From: Hypericum androsaemum
Taxonomy: Eukaryota > Streptophyta > Magnoliopsida > Malpighiales > Hypericaceae
NCBI GenBank assembly: GCA_963995505.1
Contig: OZ023182.1
Coordinates: 16,529,619 to 16,593,618, forward strand
Reading direction: 5' to 3'
DNA: 64,000 nucleotides
This document shows, piece after piece, positions 22,834-35,053 of this stretch. Position numbers and translations under genes: made by a program. The stretch's first letter is position 1; each line of letters opens with the position of its first letter. The notes under the pieces are model-generated. The model saw only the letters and a list, made by a program, of their open reading frames with translations. It was not told where the DNA came from and did not search any database.

Positions 22834-23104
22834 TGTTATGAATTCAGCAACTAGGGCGCAAAGAACACGGACACAAGAGATAACGTGGTTCGGCCTAATG
22901 CCTACGTCCACGGAGAGAAAGGAGAACTTTTATTGATGAGTTTCCGAGCCACAAAGCCATACAAAAAACCTAGGGTAACATGTCTTTATATAGATACAAA
23001 CCCTTTGTGTACAAGTAATCTAGGTCAGATTAGGAGTCCAAAACCTAGTCAGAATAGGAATAGGAATAGAAAATAAATCTTTCCTATTTCTTGTCATCCC
23101 AACA
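22834..23104 (-). repeat. 5' LTR of the reverse copia element
   Basis: On the plus strand it begins tgttatg and ends cccaaca (271 bp). It is near-identical in layout to 20648-20931. Confidence 0.9.
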
Positions 23105-23109
23105 AAGTG

Positions 23110-24697
23110 AAATACCCCTTTATATTCCACGGATCTAAGATATGCGCCGTGGGCCCAAAAGACGTAAGGGGTGCCAACTCCGCAGTCTCAAGTCAATCCC
23201 GGCACTTCCCATAGCGCGTAAAAGTCCAAGACATACTAGAAGCCCAAAAAATGTAGGAGAAACTCGTTCATAGACCCAAAATACATTCAAAGTTCATATA
23301 TTGAATTATCCAACCATCAAATATCATTTAAAATACCACATTCCGAGAACAATGAAATACGAAGCCAAATAAATAAATATATTATCTTTTTTTCACAATT
23401 ATATTATAGTCAAACTGAAGATAAATCGGTACACACAGTTTCGTTATGCCTACTCTTACAATGTACAAATAAATAACAATAATCCAAAAATCAAGTTCAC
23501 AAAGATGCAATTCCAAAAAACCAAGTTCAAGAAGATGCAGTTCCATTATGATATATATCCTTTATATACGATTGCCAAGTTCTTCGACCAATAACTATAA
23601 ATCTGAAGCCCCTATAAACAATAACGCAACACAAGACAAAATCGACTTACCAACTAAACTAGATCACCTAGATATCAACTAAACTACCAGCTAGGGTTAA
23701 GATTACATGTTAGTTTAACTTACTCCATCCAAAGTTATTTGTTCCTTGGAAGTACACATGCTGCTCACTTGCTCATTACATCATCCTTATGGTATGCACG
23801 TATTTGGCCTCTAAACTACATAATTTTCTAGTAAATAATTAAGATTCATTTAAAGAAATATTGAATAAGACTTACGAATGTAAAAGATATTATCAAAAAA
23901 TTATTCTCTAAACAGAATCCGACAATACTCTTAATACCAGAGATTTTAACAAAAAAAAACATGTCTTCACCCCAAGTAGAGAATTAAATACATGAACTTT
24001 GGTCGAATGTAAAAACTAAAATATGATAGACAAATTCACGTATATACCTATTTTACCCTATATAATTTTGCAACTCGCAACAACAAATGGGGTGTGACAA
24101 ATATAAAATACTCTATTAAAAGAATTATTATATATATAAAATAGAGTATAGAATGTGATATTCTAAATATCAGAGATTAAATACAAGTGTATGTTGTGTG
24201 CTGCACTATTGTATAACACAACTGTACAATTGTTAGCCGTGTGATATGCATTTCTTAGTCGCATTCTCGGCTATACATTGTTAGTATCGTGTTGTCCCAT
24301 TATTAATGGCCAGCAGTACCATGGTGCACGAGTCAAGCCCAAGCAGTACCAAATCTGACCCAAAAAAATTGAGTGACGTCACTGGTAAAAGAGTTGAAGT
24401 AAAAAAAAGGGACAGCTTACCGAACACCGGATCCAATCGATGTCCGAGAAACTTGACAAGGAAAGGAACAGCAGCCTTTCCTCCCCCTTTACTACATCCC
24501 GTTCAATCCCTTCTGTCTTCTAACCCTAATTATCTATTCATTCAAGAAAACCCTATTTTGTCTCTCCGTCTCAATCTTCTCCTCTCGTTTTTCCCCTTTC
24601 CTTGCTCTCTGATCCAACGATCTGTTCTTCCTTCCCCTTATAAATACTCTCTTAGCTTAAATTTCGATTCCTTTTCGGTGGGTTTTAATAATAACAC
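23110..24697. other. AT-rich intergenic sequence and NSR-like gene upstream region
   Basis: 23110-24300 is AT-rich with no gene recognised. 24460-24697 is CT-rich with taaccctaat near 24520, as in plant leaders, and is probably promoter and 5' untranslated region of the following gene. The open frame 24306-24806 runs across the true start in another frame and is not coding. Confidence 0.5.
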
Positions 24698-27478
24698 ATG
24701 GCGGACGCTTACTGGAGGTACCCCGACGCGCCGCCTCAGCAGCAGCGGCAGCCGCAGCAGCAGCAGCAGCAGCCACCGCCGCCCCAGTCCATGCCTAACG
24801 CCATGACCGGAAAGCGCTCCCGCTCCGACTACGGTACCTTTTAGCTTTTCCCCCCTCCTAGCATTTCCTTTCGGCTCTCGAAATTAGGGTTTTGTGATAC
24901 CTCCCTTCGGTAGCAATCCCGCGAGGTTCTTTTCTCGATTCCTTTGTGGGGTTCCTGTTGAATTGCGGGGTGGAGTAGGGTTTCGTGCTTTGCCTGTTCT
25001 TTTTTCGGGGTTCGCTCAGCTCCGTGAGCGGAAGACGGGGAAAGAATGGATTTTTGGCCATTAGTGATGAGGCAAGTTAGGAGAAGGATGGGAATTTACC
25101 AGTTTAGGAATATGGGAGTCGGTTATTTTTGTGATTTGGAGCTTGTCTGGTAGTAATTTGACACATTCTAGTCCTTGTCTTGTTCTTTCGCACTCGATTT
25201 AGTGCACAAGGATGCCTTAAGTTATATTAGGAGGAAATGAACTTCGAAGGTGTGAAAGGCTGGTGGTTGATGGTGTCCCAAGTTGAGGGGATGGAAGAGA
25301 GGAAGTACTCGGAGGGGGAAAAGATTCAAATTTCTCCGATTTAGTATCCCAATGATTATACACCAGTGGCCATCTCGCTTGTTAATAATGTTTATCTCTA
25401 TGCAAGCAGCAAGTGAAAATTTGAGGTTTACCTTAGGATTAGAAATCCCAATTGGTTCATAACGTGCTGACGTCTGGATTATTAACCAACTATATAGTTA
25501 AATGGGCTGTCACACGTGGCTCCTCCTTTTGGTTTGCCCCTGGGCATTATCACAACACCTTAATACCTTTTGAGCCTTATCTTCATGGATAATTGAGTTA
25601 TGGATTCACCATGTAGCATGGTATTCTGTGTGCATATTGCAGTCGTTATTGTTATGTCCAGTGATTGGCGGAAAGAGAACTCCTGTAAAGGCGTGTCTTT
25701 GCAGCTTACATATGAGACAATGCCATTTAAACAAATTGCCTTTTCTTTATTATGTTATGGTAAGCTTTTGTGTTTTATGTAGATGTTGCTGGTGGCCACG
25801 ATCTCTCTGGCTTTTATCCTCGTGATGATGATAGAGGTCCAATGCGTGGAATTAGAGACTCAGAGTCCATTGGGGCTTCCTATGATCAATACCTGCGTAG
25901 TGGGGTAATAAGTTATTCTTGGTGGCTTTAAAGTTCTGTTGCAGGTTCATCTTTCTATGTGTGCTGATAATATTCTATGCTGCCCAACTATTAGCCAATG
26001 TCGAGTTTTGGTGGCGGACAGTCCGCTAGAACCATGAGTGGAGGGATGCCTAGTTACCCTGTCGATGATATGCGTGTTGTGGGGATGGGGGGCCTGGACC
26101 AAGGCATGGCTGTGAAGGACAGGAGTCTTAGAGTTGGAAGTGGGAGGCCTGAGATCTCCCTTCCGCCTGATGCTACAAATACCCTGTTTGTTGAGGGCTT
26201 ACCTCACAGCTGTACACGCCGCGAAGTGGCCCGTATCCTTTCACCAGTTTCCATGTTTAGTTTGTTTTGACTTATCACTATTTATTTTGTTCTCCAGTAG
26301 CTTTTTTCTTTTACTTGATCCTCTTCAGATATCTTCCGCCCTTTTGTTGGCTACAAAGAAGTTAGGCTTGTTACCAAGGAACCAAGACATGTAAGTTTGT
26401 GTCTTTTGGCTGGATATAGCACATTATTTATTATTGTGCATTTTCTTTATGAACTTGTACGGAGGCATGTCTCTCATATTTGTACTTTGGGTTTCACTTC
26501 TGCAGCCTGGGCAAGATCCGCTGGTTCTCAGTTTTGTGGACTTCATCAGTCCTGCCCATGCGGCCACTGCGATGGATGCCTTGCAAGGTCCGCTGTTCTG
26601 CATACTTCGCTTTCCATTTTCACCGGAATCTGGGTTTCATATCTGTTTCCACACGAGGCCCTTCTGTTCATCTCAGCTCATTTTCTTTACTGTTTTGTTT
26701 TACCTGTTGTTGGAACCACGGTTTTATGTGAACTTATTTTTTCGGTTGTTTCATCATCCATACATGCAACTGTCCGCGTGTGTACTTGCACTTGCACATC
26801 TTATATCAATCTCTTGCTTTTCTTTTCTGGCATGTTGCTAATTAAGTGCGTATCATGTATTTCAAAGTCTTCAAGAAGTAAAAATAATCTAAATGAATCT
26901 TACAGCATCTTGCTTTATCTACTCGTAACAAAGAGTGTTCGCTGTTTGTATGACTGGGCACCGCGAGAACAAAAGCGAACGTCTTTGTGTTCGGGAAAGC
27001 AATGGGATACGCTTCTGATTGATGCACGTAGACTTTGATTTGATTGTCTGACTGGTGTAGTCGGGAGTTTATTAAGATGCATTTACCATGTCATAAATGC
27101 TTAGCACCACATTTGCCTCGCTCGTGGTGCTGTCTTAGCTGATGGCAAAGACAGAAGCCTATTCGGGAGTTGCCTAGGGAGAATATTACCCTACTTCTAA
27201 CTTGTCGCATACCGGCGAGAGTTAGGGCAGAGTTACGTCAAATGTCTTACGCAGTTATTTTCCTTCTCGTGGTGCTAATTAAAACGTCTAGTTTGCTCTA
27301 TTCTCTGGTACGTGATTCACCATTCGAAGTGTGACCAGTTGCGCTGCATAAAATAGTCCGGCTCGATTTTGCAGGTTATGTTTTTGATGAGAATGACCGA
27401 GACTCGATCCGTTTAAGATTGCAATTTGCTCGCTACCCTGGTGCAAGGTCAGGTGGTGGGCATCGTGGGAAACGTTGA
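24698..27478 (+). CDS. NSR-like RRM RNA-binding protein, six exons, intact
   Basis: Exons: 24698-24833, 25783-25904, 25995-26232, 26329-26390, 26506-26587, 27375-27478. They join in frame to 247 residues with GT-AG introns, stop TGA at 27476. The N terminus is MADAYWRYPDAPP followed by a Gln/Pro-rich stretch and a basic TGKRSRSDYD. One RRM fills the C-terminal part (NTLFVEGLP, then FRPFVGYKEVRLV, then LSFVDF), and the end is Gly/Arg-rich. This order and the REVAHIFRPFVGY segment match plant nuclear speckle RNA-binding proteins (NSRA/NSRB), which bind alternative-splicing regulators and long noncoding RNAs; the exact orthologue is not settled. The RNP motifs fall in exons 3-5. The large introns 1 and 5 carry shadow frames. 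Confidence 0.92.
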
Positions 27479-28807
27479 ATTATAATGTTTGGGCAGGTGA
27501 TAATCGCATTTCGATTTATGAACTCGGCGATCTCTTTTTGATCACCATTCGATGCTGACGCATTCTGTACGGAAATTCTGTTGTATACGTGAATCAGGTT
27601 ACGTTATCGGACGACGTGTGTAGAATTCGTGCGAACTGGGTGATTCTCGTTTTGACAGATGGTAGACAGCCAACAGTCTCGAGAATTATAGGAATGCGGC
27701 GTCTTCATTAGGGCGCTTTTATGTGTATTATTCGATATGACTGGACAATCGCCTGACAGTTGTAGGGTGCCTTTGATTTTAGAGACGTTCTGTTTATTTG
27801 CTTTAATTTAAAGTACTTTGTGTCTCCTTATACATTCAAATTCACATTGAAAAATGCTTGTTTCTGAGAGTGTGATTGGGTTTCTTCCTTAATATTGTCT
27901 GCTGGATTGTTGAACGCAATCTACTTGGAGACATTTGTATGGCTTCAAAGGTGATAGGTCTCTTCCTTAATATTGTCTGCTGGATTGTTCTTTTTTATTG
28001 GAGACAATCTACTTGGAGACATTTGTATGGCTTCAAATGTGGCATGTAGAAATGACTCCTTATTTGTCACAGGTTCAGGTATAGCTAACCACCTTGCTAT
28101 TTATAATTTGTGTACTGTTACTTACTGTTGTTGCTTTAGACGACTACCATATTAGGTTCTGAACTGAAAACAATAGGACTCTGCTACTCTCTGCCCCCTC
28201 TTCAGCTGCTCGTTCATCCCTCTTGTTTCTGTTCCCTGTTAGAGCCTCATTGGCTCGTTGCGTTAGAACGTTCCGGTTCCAGCTTTTGTAACCGAACTAT
28301 GATTTACCGGCAAACTTCTGCTTTGTGGCTGGCATGGTTAATCATAAAAGGACTTGGATGATTAACCTTGTTGCTTCTTTTTTGGTTGTGGTTGACTTGA
28401 TTTGATGAAAGATGAAATATCCTCGGCTTGTCACCATCTCAACTCGATTGAGGTATTAGGGTGGCTCGTATTGTAAGAATTTTGCAGTGAAAGCAAGTTA
28501 TTTATCTTTTCTTAGTGCTTCTTATCATGCTGGCTACTAGATTTGTAATTGTAGCTTCTAAGCTCCTAGACTCTACCAGTCTTTTGTTTCAGGATTGTTT
28601 TGTCTTCTTTTTTGTTATCAATTTATGGTCATTTTTCTTTATAATCAGTTTCAATCCGAATTCTGTTCAAACTTATAGCAGTCTAATTGCCCGAGGAAGC
28701 CATTGATTGACGTGGTTGTATTTTTGTTTTTGAAGTTTGTGGTCCTTTAAGGTTTTTTTTGGCATTAAAATTACGTTCCTGGCACATTTTAATATTTGTG
28801 GTCTGGA
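27479..28807. other. 3' flank of the NSR-like gene, with a tandem duplication
   Basis: Probable 3' untranslated region, then intergenic DNA. No gene recognised. It includes the two-copy repeat listed separately. Confidence 0.5.
27885..28042 (+). repeat. two-copy tandem repeat, about 78-bp unit
   Basis: cttccttaatattgtctgct is followed by ggattgtt and, after a variable stretch, by caatctacttggagacattt, in two successive copies (about 27885-27951 and 27962-28042). Confidence 0.75.
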
Positions 28808-29347
28808 GTAGGGGTGAGCAAACAAACCGAAAACCGTCTAACCGGACCAATCCGGACCGAAAAAATTGGACCAAACCGAACCATATTTCAAAACGGTCCA
28901 GTTCGGTCTCGGATATATGCAAAATCCGGTTTCCGGTCCGGTCCGGGTTTATTTTGCAAGGAACCAGAAATAACCGGGACCGGACTGAAAATTTGCTAAC
29001 ATATAAATTATATCCTTTCACAATCACTTTCTCTCTCCCCGTAAATTATATCCCTTTCTCTCTGAGTCCTCCCGAGTCCCGACCCGACTCTCCTCCTCGT
29101 TTACTCTCGTGAGTCTCGTGACTCGTCTCGTCTCTACTCTCTCCCTCAGTCAGTCCCTCTGTCCCTCACAGGCTCACACACTCCACCGCCGACGGCCACC
29201 GCCGACGGCCTGACGACGTTCAGCCACTGCCGCCGGCCTGTCAGCCTAGTAGCCTACAGGTAATTAATATTAGGGTTTTCGAAATTATGTTAGGGTTTCT
29301 AAAATTGGGGATTTAAAAGTGATATGGGATTCGATAGGTGACATTGA

Positions 29348-29424
29348 CGATCTGGGATTCGAATTTCGATAGGGTTTCTAAAATCTGGGATTCGAATTTC
29401 GATAGGGTTTCTAAAATCTGGGAT
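29348..29424 (+). repeat. 33-bp tandem repeat in the hAT leader
   Basis: atctgggattcgaatttcga plus tagggtttctaaa occurs twice in succession, with a third partial copy. Confidence 0.75.
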
Positions 29425-29549
29425 TCCGTCGGTCTCGCCGTCGGTTATGTCATGTTCATCTATTCCCAGCCCAGCGATGTCAAGGTTCTTCGCTCTCACT
29501 AACTTCGGATTCGATCTTCCTCCGCTTCACATTTTCTTGTTTTGTACAG

Positions 29550-30490
29550 ATTGGCTGAAATGATTATCTGTGATGAGTTGCCTTTCAAGCATGTTGACGG
29601 ATGGGGATTTCAGCGATTTGTGGCCTCGTTAAATCCTATATTTAATATTCCTTCACGGTTTACTGTTCAACGTGGTGGAGAGTATATGCATATGAGGTGC
29701 TTCGCACATATCCTAAATCTTGCTTGTGTTGATGGCTTGAAATTGAAGAATGCACCAACATCTGTTCTTCGCATTCGTCAAGCTGTAAGATATGTGAAAC
29801 ACTCTCCTGCTAGATTAAAGCTGTTCAAAGAATGCATGGTCATGGAAGGTGATGAAAGTAAGGTAGAATTAGCTTTGGATGTAAAAACTAGATGGAATTC
29901 TACCTACTTTATGTTAAATGCAGCTTTGAAACATGAGAAAGTTTGGAAAAGGTTTGAAAAGGAGGACAGATGGTTTTCCGTCGAGATGATGTTGGAGAAT
30001 CATGATAAAGTAGGAGTTCCTGAAGCAAGTGATTGGGATTACATTCGAAAACTACATAGTTTTCGAATGTTTTCTATGAGGTTACTTTGAAGGTATCTGG
30101 CTCTAAATATGTCACATCTAATATTTTCTACGTAGAGATTGTTGGACTTTTCTCCACTTTGAAGAAATGGATGGAGAGTGACGATGTTGAGATGGCTATG
30201 ACTGCCAAAAAGATGAGTGAAAAGTTTACAAAATATTGGGGAAGTCCTGAAAAGATGAACATGTTGATCTTTATAGCTTGTGTCATGGATCCTCGCTACA
30301 AGTTGAAGTTTGTAGAGTTCTCAATGCATTTTTTGCATGCTGATCCTAAAATGGCTGCTTTGATGAAGTCGAAGATAAAAGAGTCTCTTTACAAGCTCTT
30401 TAATCATTACAAAGATGAAGTGACAGTTGATGATGATAGCTCACAATGTTCTTCGAACGTCACATCTTCATCTATGAGTGAGAGGAGTAC
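29550..30490 (+). pseudogene. hAT transposase fragment, internally deleted and frameshifted
   Basis: Recognisable segments in order: LAEMIICDELPF (start of the catalytic fold), the HMRCFAHILNLACVDGLK motif, LDVKTRWNSTYFML, then after a frame change KVSGSKYVTSNIF and CVMDPRYKLKF. In intact plant hAT transposases about 150 residues, with the first catalytic Asp (TTDxW motif), lie between IPSRFTV and HMRC; here they are missing. The N-terminal BED zinc finger and the C-terminal hAT dimerisation domain are also absent. The frame changes near 30060, where a 13-bp perfect inverted repeat (30041-30053 and 30058-30070) lies in the coding sequence. It cannot encode an active enzyme. Confidence 0.85.
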
Positions 30491-31489
30491 AAACGGAACG
30501 GAACCTCGTGGCGACGGCATCGATGATGAGCTGGTAGACTTGTGCCGGCTTGTTAGCCCCGCTATTTGGGGTTGGATTGGGTACGAAATATCCCCATTCC
30601 GAACCGTTCGAAATAAACACGCAGGATTTTTTTGCAAAAATGTTAAACTACGAGAACTAAAATAAAAAAAGTCACATGCAAACATAGATCGGAAACAAAT
30701 GCCATTATCACATAACTGTGTATGCCAGTATCGTAATCGGGATATGCCAGTATAGTAAACGGGGCATGCCTGCGAGATTTTTTTGCAAAAATGCAAAAAT
30801 ACGGGAACCAAAATGAAAAAAGTCACGCGCCCCAGTATTATAAATTAGACATGTTACTGTCAAAAAAACAAATACCATTATCACATAATTGCATATGCCA
30901 ACGCCGTTCTCTCTTCAATTCAAACTCTCCGGAATGATTTTTTTCACTCTGCCCCGCGACTTCATCACATGGTAGTGCCCCGAGTCGCTCGCTGGGGATG
31001 ACGGAGTGGGGGAGGAGGAGATGGTGGGACACATAGAGGGGCCGGAGCGGGTCGAGGAGGTGGAGGTTTTTCGGGGTGAATCCGACCGTGATGGTTACGC
31101 CGCGGTCAAGAGCTTAGAGGAGAGAGATGATTTGGCCGGACGAAGAGAACAGGTGGACGAAAGGAGGCTGGGGAGGAAAGAAACCGAGGAGGTTGCCTTT
31201 TCATCTTAGAGAGCTACTTATTAATTAATTTGTGTCTGTCTTGTTCCATGGTGCTTTAGATCTGTTAGTTGAACAGGTTTGAATATTTTTGCTTAATTGT
31301 AATTCGTTTACAGCTTATACAGAAACAATAGACTACCAATTCAAAGTAAAAAAAAAAAAACACTACTTTCATCAACAATTTAGCTTCTAAGCAAGCGTTG
31401 ACTGAAATTATTGGGTCCTTACAGGAGATATTCACAAAGCATCAACAAAAGGTAGAACTAGATGCATCAACAACAAGTACTTATTCACA
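30491..31489. other. repeat debris and GC-rich sequence between hAT and OPT
   Basis: 30614-30900 contains two diverged copies of a block with tttttttgcaaaaatg and a following aaaaaaagtcac, also seen in the inverted-repeat elements at 34671 and 58436. 30905-31207 is GC-rich with open frames on both strands but no recognised domain. 31210-31489 is the probable 3' flank of the OPT gene. Confidence 0.5.
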
Positions 31490-34142
31490 TCAGAAAAGTG
31501 GGCAGCCTTCTACATGCACTCCTTTGGCAGTAGGACAACTTGCCAAAGGGCATCCATCTCCGTTGCTCGGATCGCTCCCCCACCAGTTGATCGAAATATT
31601 CGAGTAACTAAGCGTAAAGAAGATCAACATTGTCATGAATGCCGTGCCTGCGTCGAGTCCTCCAGAGAGCACATAGTTGTACCTCTTCCACCAGTTGTTT
31701 CGGTATCTGAAGAGAACGAATCCGGAGAGGAAGCCAACTATGATCCAACTGGTGTAGTTCACTGCAGTTGCAGGGGGCAACATCATTGTTGCACCTAACA
31801 TCACGGGCATGTTGATTTGGCTGATCCATTTCTTGCTTGGAAACGCCTTGTGGGCTATCCAGACCAGCAGAGGGGCTACAGCTCCAGCGAGGAAGAACCA
31901 GTTGACGTTCGCGTACTCGCCAAGGTTCCCGAAGATCCTACGCGGCCCTACGAGCCCCCAGATCACCGAGGCGTTGAAGAACACTGAATCATTGGGGCAT
32001 TTCCAGGGGCTATCTCCTGGCAACATGCTTTTGTCACAGAGGTGTGTGATGTGGCCCATCATCCACCATGCTGTTAACAAGTACACCACCACTGATACAA
32101 TTGTTCCTACCACCTGCAAACAGAGGAAACCTTCAATGTGCATTTGGCTCGGAAAATATAACGTATAGAATGGATATGGAGGAGGATTACCTGAGCCATG
32201 AACATTGATCGGGGCAGAATCTTCATGTAGTGACCGAGCTTGAAGTCACTCACAAAGGTCAGAGCTTGAGACATGCTGATGTATCCATAAACCTTGAAGC
32301 AGATATTGGCAACCGGGTGTTCAGGGTATGCGTATCCGATGATGTACTCCGTGATGATGTTCAGACCGGGTTGCTGCATCAGATTACGAGAAGGCAACAC
32401 AACAGCTACATATGTTAGTCAGTTCTTCGAAACAACGTCCACGAGATCAACAAGTAATCAGCCTGTGGAACCTGATTAGTGGTTGCATTGATGATCCCAA
32501 TAGGGACGGTGAAGAAGAGGGCCACGCAACAGGCTATCAACACGCCCCACCAGCGCTACTGAAGCGCATCGTTGTAGTACTCGCAGGCGAAGATGCTTGC
32601 AGCGACGTTTAGGACAAGGATGACAATGAACCACCATGTTGGAACCTGTCTATATCTCTGCATAAGCTTTGTGTGTATGTCCATCTTCTTTTCCCTTCCA
32701 AACGCCCTCTTGCTTTGCTTCCATAAGTCGCTGCGAAAAGCCATCAATGAGATTAGTCCAGCAGGTGCTAACATGTTGAGATCAATAGCGATTTTACCTT
32801 CCATTGAAGAGCAGAACGTGGACGAAGGTAGCAGAGAGCGTCGCGAATCCAATCCCGTAAGTCAATGCGAACAATGTGCTAAGGTGTATAGGTCCAAGCT
32901 TGGCATAAGTAGTCCTATCAAGGTGAAACTTGGAGTCCACAATCTTGAGGATGTTATACTGCGAACCTGATCCCGCGTACAGTGACTGGGAGTATATAGG
33001 GAAGGTCTTGGCATTGTAGACATCGAGCCAATAACCAATTGGTGTCAGCACATACATGAAGAGCACAAATCCTACGGCGACATTCGCAGTGGCGAACCAG
33101 GGGCTTGCGAGCGGGCTTCCAAGCCAACTTGTAATGGTAGCCCAGTCGAAGCCAATGGCGCCTACGCCGAGGCCGCTCATGCCAGAGCCGATTTGGTGGA
33201 CTAGAACAGACTTGGGAGCAAGCCAACAAACCCAAGAGAAAGACGTCAACAATGTGAACAGGTACCCGGGAAGGGTGTAGTAAGCAAAGCTGCAGATCAT
33301 GACTAGGAGGAAGAACTGGTTCCGGGTCATCCCGCCCCTCGGCCTCTTCTCCCTCTCGTGTAAGGCCCTGCAATAATCAATCATCACATCACATCACAGC
33401 CATGGAGAAGTTAGTTAACACAAGCACACTGGCTATTTGAAATGATACTGCACCTGAAGAGTGAGACTTGAACCAAATTATATGGCCACCACATCTCCCC
33501 TGGCTCTACCAGATACCGGCGGAATAGTCCGGCCCAACCGAACCCGAGCACCTGCAGCCGTAGAGGACAAGGCCAATCCATGCATCAGAAGTGCAACCAA
33601 CCACATGCCAATCTACCAACAATAGAATTATAGAAAGAAAGACTAAAACTTGGGAGGACTAATACTTAACCAACCTGAGTGGTGAGCATAACAAACAAGG
33701 CAGGAACGAAGGTGAGCTCCTTCTTGTAATAGAGCTTAACAGCACTGATGATATGAGTCGCATACACAGTCCCCGCTCCGGAATTCGCAAAGATGGTGAT
33801 CAGAACATGCTCCTTGATGTTAAAAGGGCCCGGATTCATCGTGAACTCGAACACGCTACCCTCGAAGAATCTGCGAGCAGGCAAGGCCCGCGCCATCAGA
33901 TGGCCGATCGGAACGACAGCAATCTGAGCAGAAATGGAGCTGATGAACATTGGCTCGGTCCTGTACCAGAAGAACTGGTTTACAAAGGACAGTAGGACGC
34001 AGGAAACCAGCCCCAGGACCCACATTCTGAACGTAACCACGGGCAACGTAGGATCGTCCGTTTTCGGTACCGTCACGTCGACTTGCTTAACGGGACACTC
34101 CTCCTCAACTTCCATTCCCACTGGATCGGTCCCGGAAGCCAT
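31490..34142 (-). CDS. oligopeptide transporter (OPT family), six exons, one in-frame stop
   Basis: Minus-strand exons: 34142-33675, 33551-33454, 33367-32798, 32730-32472, 32373-32191, 32113-31490. They join to 734 codons with consensus splice sites, close to the usual 730-760 residues. OPT proteins are multi-pass membrane symporters moving small peptides or metal chelates. Motifs: [32 protein letters not shown], the VPGYLF-type [19 protein letters not shown] and the C-terminal CPLAxCPTAKGVxVEGCPLF pattern. Odd points: TAG at 32558-32556 (codon 437) where relatives have a sense codon (DALQ, stop, RWWGVL), and KILPRSMF in place of the usual KIPPRSMF. Translation would stop after 436 of 733 residues. 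As all other exons and splice sites are intact, this is a recent null allele or a sequence error. A four-copy AT-rich repeat sits upstream. Confidence 0.92.
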
Positions 34143-34251
34143 TCTCTGTGTTTTTTTGTTGATGCTCTTAGTGAGGAGAAAACTGCAGCAGTCGGTTTGT
34201 TTTTTAAGGCGTTGGAACATTTACTATTTTTCTCAATATTGAATTTATGGT

Positions 34252-34545
34252 AATATGGAAATGTTTCCCCACATTATGAGATTTCTTTCTGTATAACGAA
34301 TGATATTTTTATTAGTGATTGTTTTTATGGAATAAGGAAATGTTCCAGAAATTATGAGATTTCTATATAATCAAGATATTTAATTATTTATCTTATTTCT
34401 ATTCATGATTGTTTGTATCTAATAAAGAAATATTTTTTAAATTATAAAATTTCTCTATATTTCTCTTATATTTCATTAATGATTGATTTTTAGAAAGGAA
34501 ATGTTTTTTGTAATTATGAAATTGTTATATAATCAAGGAACTATT
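34252..34545. repeat. four diverged copies of an about 85-bp AT-rich repeat in the OPT upstream region
   Basis: The unit contains ggaaatgtt, an attatgagatttct block and a tgattgttttta-type block. It recurs at about 34256, 34335, 34420 and 34496, decaying toward the right. It lies just upstream of the OPT start. Confidence 0.65.
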
Positions 34546-34670
34546 CCCTAAAGTTATCAAGAATATTTCTCTTTCGAAGTGTATTTAGTCCGGTAACTAG
34601 ATTCTTAACCGCGATCAAGATTCCAAAAACTATTTTGGCTTACGACTTTGTGAATAATAGCCAGCCACGG

Positions 34671-35053
34671 GACCGGATTTGGTCCTGGAGGCCAAATCCA
34701 GCACGATGCTGGAGGATTTTTATTGAAGGAAACGCAGGGACTATTTTGCAAAAATGCAGAAATACGGGGGTGCAAAATAAAAAAAGCTCACAACCATTGA
34801 ATCATAACTGGGTAAACCATTGAATCATAACTGAGTAAACTATTGAATCGTAACTGAGTAAACCATTGAATCGTAACTGGGTAACTGGGACGGACCCCGA
34901 TTTATCCGGGACGGGAAAAAATAGACCATTGAATCATAACTAGGTAGACCATTAAATCATAATTAAGTGAACCATTGAATCATAACTAAATCAACCATTG
35001 AATCGTCCAGGACAGTCCTGGTTAGATTTGGCCTTCCAGGACCAAATCCGCTC
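34671..35053. mobile_element. non-autonomous inverted-repeat element with subterminal hairpins
   Basis: The left end (ccggatttggtcctggaggc) and the reverse complement of the right end (gcggatttggtcctggaagg) match over about 28 bp. Each end is followed inward by a short palindrome (ccagcacgatgctgg on the left, ccaggacagtcctgg on the right). The interior has about seven copies of a ccattgaatcataactgggt-type unit. A related copy in the opposite orientation lies at 58436-58761. No transposase is present, and no clean target duplication was found at this copy. Confidence 0.7.

Larger units (their letters stand above)
20648..23104 (-). mobile_element. reverse-strand Ty1/copia derivative with short LTRs, interrupted by Cassandra
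   Basis: The LTRs are 22834-23104 (5' for the element) and 20648-20931 (3'). They align throughout and are flanked by the direct repeat aagtg (20643-20647 and 23105-23109). A primer-binding site tggtatcaagagc lies on the minus strand beside the 5' LTR (22819-22831), and a purine tract (aaggtggagat) beside the 3' LTR. The internal region is short and keeps only gag and a pre-integrase-like remnant, with no reverse transcriptase seen. It is therefore a non-autonomous deletion derivative. Confidence 0.9.
28808..30490 (+). mobile_element. hAT-family DNA transposon remnant
   Basis: It starts near 28808 with taggggtgagcaaa, a sequence commonly found at plant hAT ends. A CCG/CT-rich leader, an apparent splice acceptor (tgtacag, ending 29549) and transposase coding sequence follow. 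No matching inverted end (tttgctcacccct) occurs downstream, so the 3' end is lost and no target duplication can be shown. Confidence 0.65.

Noticed and set aside
24306..24806. 166-residue open frame before and over the NSR-like start
   Set aside because: It is out of frame with the conserved protein, covers the CT-rich leader and has low-complexity content.
26397..27038. 213-residue open frame in the NSR-like gene
   Set aside because: It runs through introns 4 and 5 and out of the RRM frame; the conserved exons account for the coding sequence.
31006..31209. GC-rich open frames between hAT and OPT as a gene
   Set aside because: They are open on both strands with no domain, splice signals or start context.
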